IMG/VR virus record: IMGVR_UViG_3300035698_014877 | Coordinates: 1-28,132 of that record | Reading direction: 5' to 3' (one strand) | Source of the DNA: a virus | Length of the DNA stretch: 28,132 nucleotides | In this document: positions 21,634 to 28,132 of the stretch, in pieces | How positions within the stretch are numbered: the first letter of the stretch is position 1 | Layout of the letters: every line of letters starts with the position of its first letter | Translations under genes and position numbers: made by a program | The notes under the pieces: generated by a model | Database searches by the model: none | What the model saw: only the letters and a program-made list of their open reading frames with translations | Told to the model about the DNA's origin: nothing

Positions 21634-23268
21634 TTACTTGAAACGTTCAATGAGTACCGCCACTTTGGAAAGCTGTCTGTTATCGGTGTTGTCTTCACCG
21701 TCTGGTCCGAGATGTTCTAAAAACTTGCCATCTGCTTCACCATCTAAATCATCGACTCCGCTTGTCCAAATATGACTTAGCGGATTACCTGCCAACGCCA
21801 AATCAGACCCATCGGTGCCAGCGTCAACCGTGTCACTGTTATCGACATGAATTGCATGACGGTGATTGTCGTGATCGGGGTGGTTGTTCTCCGTATCACC
21901 ATGCCACCGGAATCCCACGTCATCCCCTGGTGTGGTCTCTGATCCGTCGGCGGCAGCATCGTCGGGATCGTAGGCCATCAAGACGCGACCCTTCACATCC
22001 CACGTTTCATCGTCTCCGTTGCAAAGCACCCACCCTGTCTCGATTCGATCTGTTCCCTTCTGCCATTTCAAGTCACCGATCTTGCTCTTCAGGTATTCCG
22101 ACTCACAAACCCTATTCCCCTCTTTGGTGAAGCTCCATCGGATAATATCGTTTTTGTACACTGACGGGTCATTGTCATGGGCAACATCGCGGAGCCGTGG
22201 CAAGCCCACCCAGAACTTATCACCCCGCTCGATCGTTCCATCGTCATTGCAGAGCTTCACCTCCACGCGGGGCTTGCCATTGTTCTCCTGCCAATCATAT
22301 TGAGCCTTGGCCGACAAGTCCCTATCCTGATTCTTCATCACCCAAATCCGATATATATCATCGTGCTCGTCGTAGACTGCATACCCCTTCGCCGGGTAGC
22401 TGGCACTTTCCCCTTCCCCTTCAAACTGATACACCCCGTTGGACAGCAGCGAATTGTGAACTTCGAGTGGGACGATGTCACAATAACGAATGGGGTAATC
22501 GATGCGTTCAGGATTGATCCCATCCCAATAACGCACGACAGAGGCCTTGGCCTTTTCACTGGTGCGAGTGAGATCGGCAGTCAACTGGAATTCGATGAAA
22601 CGAGCTTTCCAAAACAGATCAACGATTTCGTAGACCGTCTTGCCATACTTACCCGTTCGCGGCAGTGCCACTCCCCGAGTTCCCTTCGGAGCCTCGAAGC
22701 CCTGCGGCCGAAAATCCTGTACTTCGATCAAGGTCGTTTCAGGGTCTATGAATTTATTGGCTTTGGCGTACCAAGATAAAATATACGCTTTAGCAGGGGA
22801 GCCTTCATTCAAATCCTGCCGTAGCTTGAAGTAGACAGGGGCCACGTCATTGACTAGCGGAATAAACATGCCCCGCTGCTGATGCCAGTACGCTGAAATC
22901 CTGTCCCCCTTGGCCAAGACGGTCTCCGTTGCAGTCGCGTCCAACTCCCACTCTTTGTCCACGGTGTCCCACTGTACATCATCGAGGCTGGCTGATCTGG
23001 TATTCTTTTCACCCCATAGTAGACGACACAAGTAAAGCCCACTGTCCCTTTTGTCTGAAGTGTTAATTTGCTCGTTGGTGATTTCAACGAGGGTCTGAAT
23101 GAACGGGGCCGGCTGTGAAGTGCCGTTAACGGACCCACCTAACTGCTGATTCTGAAAAGAACCCCTAGCACCGGCCTCGACCCGACGAGCAACGGCACTC
23201 AATCGATCCATGTATCCCACCGACAGCTTGTCACCCACCTTTTTCTTGGAGAACCGATCAAAAGACAT
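21634..23268 (-). CDS. Tail structural protein with collar-like C-terminus
   Basis: The 544-residue product has a long N-terminal structural region of unknown fold. At about residues 407-500 there is a tail-collar-like segment: GWVLCNG (412-418), WDVKGRVLMAYD, then a His-rich HPDHDNHRHAIHVDNS stretch that could bind metal, as HxH sites do in fibre proteins. It lies just downstream of the 311-residue structural gene and tape measure gene, so a distal tail or fibre role is likely. It starts with ATG. Confidence 0.65.
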   Translation of the reverse strand: MSFDRFSKKKVGDKLSVGYMDRLSAVARRVEAGARGSFQNQQLGGSVNGTSQPAPFIQTLVEITNEQINTSDKRDSGLYLCRLLWGEKNTRSASLDDVQWDTVDKEWELDATATETVLAKGDRISAYWHQQRGMFIPLVNDVAPVYFKLRQDLNEGSPAKAYILSWYAKANKFIDPETTLIEVQDFRPQGFEAPKGTRGVALPRTGKYGKTVYEIVDLFWKARFIEFQLTADLTRTSEKAKASVVRYWDGINPERIDYPIRYCDIVPLEVHNSLLSNGVYQFEGEGESASYPAKGYAVYDEHDDIYRIWVMKNQDRDLSAKAQYDWQENNGKPRVEVKLCNDDGTIERGDKFWVGLPRLRDVAHDNDPSVYKNDIIRWSFTKEGNRVCESEYLKSKIGDLKWQKGTDRIETGWVLCNGDDETWDVKGRVLMAYDPDDAAADGSETTPGDDVGFRWHGDTENNHPDHDNHRHAIHVDNSDTVDAGTDGSDLALAGNPLSHIWTSGVDDLDGEADGKFLEHLGPDGEDNTDNRQLSKVAVLIERFK

Positions 23269-23279
23269 TCGAGAACTTC

Positions 23280-24215
23280 CTAATCAGTTGCTTTGACCTG
23301 CGGCGGGAACAAATTGTTAAGATCAGATGATTCGTAAACAGGTTTTCCATTTATTTGCAACGGCTCCCATTGCCCAGTTTCATCCTTGATGAAATGATTG
23401 TGCCCAATCACCTTTCCGTCTTGCTTGACGTGCTTCTCCAGGAACTTCATACCAACCGTTACCGGGGTATTTTCCCAACCCTCCCGCCATGTGTAATCCT
23501 CCTGATATGAATAACCAATAAACATGACGGTCTCTGCAACGGCATTTTGCAAGAGTGGCATCTTCTTTTCGTTGACGAGCCCCATCCGGTTTCGCATCGC
23601 CTCGATGATCGTTGGCATAAACGCTCGATTGATGCGAGGCCACGTAACATCCCATTGCGTCTCTGGAACAATCTTCGTCACGTTGGTCAAGGGACTCTTC
23701 ACCTGATCCTCCGCCTTCCACGAGGCATGTGAGTCGCTCCATGCTGCGTTAAGCCCACGAACAGGAACAGTCAAAAATTCCGCAGTTGAGTCGGCAGAGA
23801 TTTGCAGGAAGGTAGTCGGATCGTTTTCGTCCTCGTTCTGCGGACCTGTAATGTAGGAAACCGAAACCACGATGAAATCATCGTACGTTCCACTAGGAGC
23901 ACCCGGGTCCAAGTTGTACGGATCGGCAGGTAGTGCATCTCGAAGGGGTGCGAAGGCGACGGAGGTAGTGTGAAACGCGGTTGATCCAGGATACCTGCGA
24001 TTGGGAGAAACGATGAACGTCTCTTCATCCAAATTGATGCCACGCGGAAAAGACAACCCCAAAAATCCAGCCAAGTCCTTTGCTTGTATGATGTACTTCT
24101 CATCGATCTGTCCCGACTCTTCATTGAGGCTTCCCGTTGGAAACCCGTTCATTAACTTGTACGGAATACCACCGGCAGAAAGTGCCCAAAACTTCGGATT
24201 GAGATTGATGCTCAT
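23280..24215 (-). CDS. Putative tail structural protein, 311 aa
   Basis: I do not recognise the family. The product has mixed strands and loops throughout, including a PLRDALPADPYNLDPGAP loop and an ETVMFIGYSYQEDYTW strand pair, and lacks signal peptide or membrane helix. Its position between the tape measure and the collar-like gene makes a distal-tail or tail-tip role most likely. It starts with ATG 8 bases after the tape measure stop. Confidence 0.55.
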   Translation of the reverse strand: MSINLNPKFWALSAGGIPYKLMNGFPTGSLNEESGQIDEKYIIQAKDLAGFLGLSFPRGINLDEETFIVSPNRRYPGSTAFHTTSVAFAPLRDALPADPYNLDPGAPSGTYDDFIVVSVSYITGPQNEDENDPTTFLQISADSTAEFLTVPVRGLNAAWSDSHASWKAEDQVKSPLTNVTKIVPETQWDVTWPRINRAFMPTIIEAMRNRMGLVNEKKMPLLQNAVAETVMFIGYSYQEDYTWREGWENTPVTVGMKFLEKHVKQDGKVIGHNHFIKDETGQWEPLQINGKPVYESSDLNNLFPPQVKATD

Positions 24216-24223
24216 GTGATCAC

Positions 24224-26518
24224 CTATTTGTTTCCAGCCACCAAACCACCGGCGTTTTGATCCGTCAGCGACTTGAGCATATCCTCTTGAATCTTTTTCG
24301 ATGCCTCGGCAACTGCCAATTGATCCTCTTGCACCTTGTCTTTTTTGTCCCCTACCAAACCCTTGAGCAGATTTTCTTGAATTGAACGGCCCCGCTCCCG
24401 CAGCCCCTTGAAACCGATCTCTTCCAACGCAGATGCTGCTTCTGGAGGAGCCCCCGGTTCTGGTTCTGGTTCTGGTTTCTCTCCCTCTTTTTTCTTCTTC
24501 TTTATCTTTTCCAGTTTATCAGCACGACCAGCTTCCAATTTCACCTTGCTTTCAACCACACTCTTTATGGCGTCATCAATTGATGCCGTTTTCATCAACT
24601 TCTTCGTGCGATCGCTGGCTACTCCAATATCAATTACGTTCGGAAGATCACTGAGCGTTTTTTCTAAGTTTTTCAAGAGGATTGCCCCAACATCCCCTCC
24701 CGTCAAAGCAGCTTCCAGCATCTCAGGAATGCTCATAAAAGCTCTGCCCATGCCCTTGATCATGGCCCATGCAGCATCAATCATAAACCCAACATAATTA
24801 ACGAATATATCAAAGGCGTAAGACAGTGCTGCTTTAAGAATATCTGGAAGTGCTGCCCCAACCTTCTTCCAGTTTTGGGCAATCGCCAAAATCCACTCAG
24901 ACGCCTCCAATGCAAATTCAGAAACTGCTTTGATGGCAGTAGCCGCCATCTCTGAAAAAGTATCACCAATGGCAGCTATGTCGATGTTTGTTATTCCAAG
25001 CAAATTCAACAAGCCCAGCCAGCCTTGAATGACGGCACCCATCATAATGTCGAATGTTTGCTTTATGTTCTCCCAAGCCAGACTGATAAGATCGGCAGAT
25101 TCCTTCAACGCCTTGACCACCGGAACTGTTTTTCTCAGCCAGTTAATCAACGCAATAATGCTGGCCACAACCACGCCGATAGCAACGATCAAAATTCCAA
25201 ACCCCGTTGAGACGGTGGCCAGTTGAATTGCTCTTGCTGCAACCCGAGCAGCAGGTCCCAACGCTTTAATGGCAAACCGCAATCCTATAACGGCCATGGT
25301 AGCCTTGATCGTGTTGCCAATGAAACCCCCCATCTTCTTATCGACATCCCTTATCACTTCAACTGATTTGGATATGACCAAAGACAACCCCCTGAAAATA
25401 TCGATCAAAGGTTCCACAGCATTCAGCACTGGAGTCAACGCTGCGATGGCCAACTCGGACATCGCTGAAATCAGTTCCTTGAGCGTTCCGATGAACGTGT
25501 CCATCCTTGCAGCAGCAACGCGGGCAGCCCGGCCTAGATCACTTTCAAGACCCTTGGCCAGATTCTCCACAAACTTTCCTCGCTGCATCAACGACAGGAG
25601 GCCGACGATCCTACGACCGCGGGCACCAAATAGAGCAAATGCCTTCTCGGAACGGGACACAGCATCCGTAGGCATAGCATCCGCCAAGGCCCTGAACAAT
25701 CCGATGGCATCTAACGCTCCCCCTGGTCCTGTAGCAAAGTCACGAATGTTTATGCCCAATTCCTGCAGAGCCTCAGCGGCGTCCTTCGGTTGCGAAATCA
25801 ACCGCTGCAAAGCAATAGCCATTGCCGTCCCAGCCTCACCACCACGAACACCAGCTTTTGCCAAAGCGGTCAACAAAGCAGTAGTGTCTCGAAATGAAAT
25901 CCCCAAATCAGCAGCAGATGATCCCAATGCTGTAAGGGCCACCGCCAATTCTTGAGCAGTTGTCTGTGCCCTCGATTGTGCCGAAGAAAGGAAGTCTGCG
26001 ATCCTACCCGTATCACTCGCAGCCAGCTTAAACTTGACCATGTTGTCTACAACTACCTTGGCGGCATCACCCAACTCAAAACCAGCCGACGCAGCCAGAT
26101 TCAACACAGTGGGCAACGCCCCAATCGCATCTTTAGCATTCAGACCACCTAATACTAACTGATTCATAGCCTCAGCAGCCTGCACCGAAGTATATCGAGT
26201 GGTGGCCCCCAATTGTCGAACTGCTTTTTCAATCGTAAGATAAGAAGCTTCACCCTCTTTGCCCAACAATCTAGCGTTGGCACGAACACGTACCATTGCT
26301 TCCTCGAACGTCGCTGCGGCAGTCGCCGCTTTGATGAACACCATTCCTATGGCAGCAACCCCCGTAGCGATTCCCAACGAACCCATTGCACCCGACATGG
26401 CACCTGCCAAACCACGTACTGCCCGCATGGCTGGGGCCTTCGCCCTATTCAGATCACTGCGGACCTTGCTGGCATCAGCCCTCACACGTATGTATGCTTT
26501 GGCCAATTCTATACCAAT
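24224..26518 (-). CDS. Phage tail tape measure protein
   Basis: The product, about 760 residues, matches the TIGR01760 tape-measure core: AMVRVRANARLLGKEGEASY, an ATTRYTSVQAAEAMNQL helix and repeated Ala-rich helices to about residue 400. Two hydrophobic segments follow near 435-460. The tail is charged with a PEPEPEP linker. Tape length would set a tail near 115 nm at about 1.5 angstrom per residue. The TTG at 26506 is 20 bases from a GGGAGG site, whereas an in-frame ATT at 26518 is 8 bases away and gives IGIELAKAYI, so ATT may be the start. Confidence 0.9.
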   Translation of the reverse strand: MGIELAKAYIRVRADASKVRSDLNRAKAPAMRAVRGLAGAMSGAMGSLGIATGVAAIGMVFIKAATAAATFEEAMVRVRANARLLGKEGEASYLTIEKAVRQLGATTRYTSVQAAEAMNQLVLGGLNAKDAIGALPTVLNLAASAGFELGDAAKVVVDNMVKFKLAASDTGRIADFLSSAQSRAQTTAQELAVALTALGSSAADLGISFRDTTALLTALAKAGVRGGEAGTAMAIALQRLISQPKDAAEALQELGINIRDFATGPGGALDAIGLFRALADAMPTDAVSRSEKAFALFGARGRRIVGLLSLMQRGKFVENLAKGLESDLGRAARVAAARMDTFIGTLKELISAMSELAIAALTPVLNAVEPLIDIFRGLSLVISKSVEVIRDVDKKMGGFIGNTIKATMAVIGLRFAIKALGPAARVAARAIQLATVSTGFGILIVAIGVVVASIIALINWLRKTVPVVKALKESADLISLAWENIKQTFDIMMGAVIQGWLGLLNLLGITNIDIAAIGDTFSEMAATAIKAVSEFALEASEWILAIAQNWKKVGAALPDILKAALSYAFDIFVNYVGFMIDAAWAMIKGMGRAFMSIPEMLEAALTGGDVGAILLKNLEKTLSDLPNVIDIGVASDRTKKLMKTASIDDAIKSVVESKVKLEAGRADKLEKIKKKKKEGEKPEPEPEPGAPPEAASALEEIGFKGLRERGRSIQENLLKGLVGDKKDKVQEDQLAVAEASKKIQEDMLKSLTDQNAGGLVAGNK

Positions 26519-26522
26519 TTTC

Positions 26523-26930
26523 TCATCCTCCCTTCCTCCGCCGTCTCCGCTGTTTTTGTTTGGCTCTTTGTTCTTTCTTCGCTTCCACTTCCATCAATTG
26601 CCTAGCCACCGACTTGCCCCCGATCCTTCCCTGAATCTTTTCTCCGTCCTTCGCACGTCCTTGTATCGTACCATCTTCGGAGGTATTTCCTATAAGATTC
26701 AAGGGGGCCGTCTTGACCCCCTTTTTGTCACTCTTGGCTTTCAGGACCTTTCGATCAGTCAACCGCATGAACATCTGATCAAGGGTCAAGTCTCCTGGAT
26801 CACCTTGAAAACCGCGGCCCCCGTTCCATGGATCATCACAAAGCACTCGAATATGATACGGCTCCAATCCGTGAAGCAATCCATCTTTCAAGAGGTCGTC
26901 TTTGTCAGGGCCGCTGGCCTCTTTCCTCAT
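26523..26930 (-). CDS. Tail assembly chaperone C-terminal part (GT-like)
   Basis: This 135-residue frame is most likely read as the C-terminal extension of the 212-residue chaperone by a -1 shift at 26948-26954, adding WLGAAA and then this sequence (352 residues in total). An internal ATG exists, but the frame has no good independent ribosome site. The product has a LEPYHIRVLCDDPW strand-helix and a very basic C-terminus (KQKQRRRRRKGG). It sits right before the tape measure, as in lambda G/GT. Confidence 0.7.
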   Translation of the reverse strand: MRKEASGPDKDDLLKDGLLHGLEPYHIRVLCDDPWNGGRGFQGDPGDLTLDQMFMRLTDRKVLKAKSDKKGVKTAPLNLIGNTSEDGTIQGRAKDGEKIQGRIGGKSVARQLMEVEAKKEQRAKQKQRRRRRKGG

Positions 26931-26954
26931 TGCAGCGGCCCCTAACCATTTTTT
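26908..26954 (-). other. -1 programmed ribosomal frameshift signal
   Basis: The minus strand reads A AAA AAT (26948-26954) in the zero frame of the 212-residue gene. A 6-base spacer GGTTAG contains the stop, then a perfect 8-bp stem GGGCCGCT/AGCGGCCC (26934-26941 and 26908-26915) has an 18-base loop. The -1 frame is open into the 135-residue frame. Confidence 0.85.
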
Positions 26955-27580
26955 ACTTGAGGAGCCGAAACACGTTCGATCTCCTGAGCAACCTCCGCCA
27001 TGAGATTGGGCTTGTCCGAGAACGCCTCCAAGACCTGTTCTCTCGTAACGTCAGAATGTCGGAGTGTCATCCACACGAACGAGACCATCCCCTCCATGCT
27101 CCCAGTGATCCACCATGCGACGTAAGGAATCTTCACGGACTTGATCGTGTTGCCCGTGAACTCTTCATATTGCTTCACCGTGATGGTTTTTTGATCCAAG
27201 GCCGTCACGACAAACCGTTTATAGGCATCGTCATCTTTGACCGCATCAGGTCCGAACTTCTCGGCCATGAACTTCCGCAAATTCTTGGAGATGACCACCG
27301 TGCTCACATCGTAAGCCTCTTTGTGTGGCAAATCACCAACGTCCCACCGAGCAGCTTCCTCGAACTTCTCTTGCATCATCGGTTTGCGAATTGCTTCTGG
27401 CAGCAAGTCGATATTATCAGCGAACGTTTTGAGATAGCTCCGCCGATATATCTCTACGCAGTCCCGCTCCACCTCGGTCAACTCCCGGATCGTGAGGGGA
27501 CGAATCACGCATTGCTTCCCGTCGATCTCGACCGTGAGCGGAGAACCCGCCCCTACGGCTCTTGCCATTGCTTCACTCAT
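26942..27580 (-). CDS. Tail assembly chaperone (G-like)
   Basis: The 212-residue product is a G-type tail assembly chaperone by context and layout. The ATG at 27580 is chosen because GGGAGACATTCTA lies upstream. It has an N-terminal RPLTIRELTEVERDC segment (about 27-41) and is helix-rich thereafter, with a WWITGSMEGMVSFVW stretch. It precedes the tape measure and ends in the frameshift site, as expected for a G protein that is also made as a longer GT form. Confidence 0.8.
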   Translation of the reverse strand: MSEAMARAVGAGSPLTVEIDGKQCVIRPLTIRELTEVERDCVEIYRRSYLKTFADNIDLLPEAIRKPMMQEKFEEAARWDVGDLPHKEAYDVSTVVISKNLRKFMAEKFGPDAVKDDDAYKRFVVTALDQKTITVKQYEEFTGNTIKSVKIPYVAWWITGSMEGMVSFVWMTLRHSDVTREQVLEAFSDKPNLMAEVAQEIERVSAPQVKNG

Positions 27581-27587
27581 TAGAATG

Positions 27588-27695
27588 TCTCCCGTTTCTG
27601 GCCCCGTAAGTGCCCCTCTAGTCGCTTCCAATTTCTACCCTCTAGGCATACCCATCTCAAATCCAAAGCCCCGTATGCCCCCTTCTCGACGATTA
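27588..27695 (-). promoter_or_regulatory. Type A promoter module before tail chaperones
   Basis: A GGGTATGCCTAG box (TATGCC, 27645-27650) lies 27 bases before AGGGGCACTTACGGGGCC. A CGAGAAG motif lies 37 bases upstream of the box, the same offset as at 1646 and 20249. The -10 is weaker than in the sister modules. It would drive the chaperone-tape measure unit. Confidence 0.5.
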
Positions 27696-27724
27696 CAAAG
27701 GCATCACAATCCCATCGCAGCATC

Positions 27725-28132
27725 TTACGGCATGAGTCGAGGCGTAGCTCCAACTTCACCGGGATAGTAATACACTCCATCGGCTCCCCAACTCGAAGTC
27801 CACGCGATTACTTCCTCAGTGTCCGGATCGACGGTCAGGTTGAAGTCCATGCAGAGTGCTCGCGGGAAATCATAGTACAGAGCAGCACCATCCAACCAAA
27901 GGACCGCAATCGCCACGTCCCCCCGTGCGAACAAGTTGAAAGCATTGTGAGCTATGTCGGTGTCGAACTTGCCTTCTGCCGTGAACGTACCATCGATCCT
28001 ACCGGCTGCCCGGTTGGTATATCCCCCGCTGTCTGAGTCTCCCCATTCAGCGGTGCCGGCGAGCGTGGGATTCACCGACCATGATGTGATACGGGCGACA
28101 AGGGTGACGCCCACAACAAATTTTCCATTCCT
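27725..28132 (-). CDS. Tail tube-like structural protein, partial
   Basis: At least 135 residues are visible, and the frame is open to the window edge, so the N-terminus is missing. The product includes WSVNPTLAGTAEWGDSDSGG, NRAAGRIDGTFTAEGKFD and VAIAVLWLDGAALYYDFPRA. The strand-rich pattern is typical of small tail tube proteins encoded just before the G/GT chaperones. A GTG at 28114 is possible but upstream codons (RNGKFV) look coding. Tail tube is the best guess from position and composition. Confidence 0.6.
   Translation of the reverse strand, partial: RNGKFVVGVTLVARITSWSVNPTLAGTAEWGDSDSGGYTNRAAGRIDGTFTAEGKFDTDIAHNAFNLFARGDVAIAVLWLDGAALYYDFPRALCMDFNLTVDPDTEEVIAWTSSWGADGVYYYPGEVGATPRLMP

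Noticed and set aside
20432-21775. 447-residue plus-strand ORF
   Set aside because: It is antisense to the well-supported 365-residue gene and the start of the collar gene; its translation is low-complexity and Arg/Ser/Pro-rich with no domain.
24452-24475. GGTTCT hexanucleotide repeat in the tape measure gene
   Set aside because: It encodes the PEPEPEP linker and is in frame; ordinary low-complexity coding sequence, with no sign of phase variation because the unit keeps frame.
1-28132. CRISPR array, transposase or rRNA
   Set aside because: No regularly spaced repeats, insertion-sequence ends, transposase motifs or rRNA blocks were seen on reading the window.

Overview
The window looks like part of a tailed, siphovirus-type bacteriophage genome (free phage or prophage). 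I see no terminase, capsid, integrase or rRNA gene, so the wider genome type and the host stay open. Evidence for a phage: a tape measure gene preceded by a tail-assembly-chaperone pair with a textbook -1 frameshift signal, a tail-collar-like protein, a DnaG-type primase, an SNF2 helicase, a DUF932 protein, and many tightly packed small genes. Every gene I accept is on the minus strand, so transcription runs right to left.

Layout in the direction of transcription. (1) 28132-20277, tail module: a partial tail-tube-like protein, chaperones G and GT, tape measure, two structural proteins, a DUF115-like protein and a small protein. (2) 20186-11326, a 15-gene run behind one promoter-like module: cupin, four glycosyltransferases, five SAM methyltransferases, two sulfotransferase-like proteins and three unknowns, mostly with 4-8 base stop/start overlaps. 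This is a glycan-building and glycan-decorating cassette. (3) 11108-9243, small genes behind a strong AT-rich promoter module. (4) 9228-5003, regulation and replication: sigma-like factor, zinc ribbon, small membrane protein, SNF2 helicase, ribbon-helix-helix protein and primase, ending in a hairpin. (5) 4671-3126, a second small-gene operon behind a second copy of the AT-rich promoter module. (6) 3056-2049, DUF932 gene with its own promoter and a 12-bp hairpin after it. (7) 1578-1, more small genes including membrane and coiled-coil proteins.

Regulation is unusually legible. Module type A (near 1588-1697, 20200-20300 and 27588-27695) has a TATAAT-like box, an upstream motif at a fixed 37-base offset and a GAGGGGCAYTTACGGGG leader. 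Module type B (4718-4872 and 11168-11322) is about 150 bases with TAGACT-16-TATAAT. Many early genes also share an AAAAGGAACCGAAACG leader directly before ATG. The phage carries a sigma-70-like protein that could read some of these sites; that link is inference.

The most interesting system is the cassette in (2). It could decorate the virion, alter the host surface glycan or modify another phage product; the sequence alone does not decide between these.
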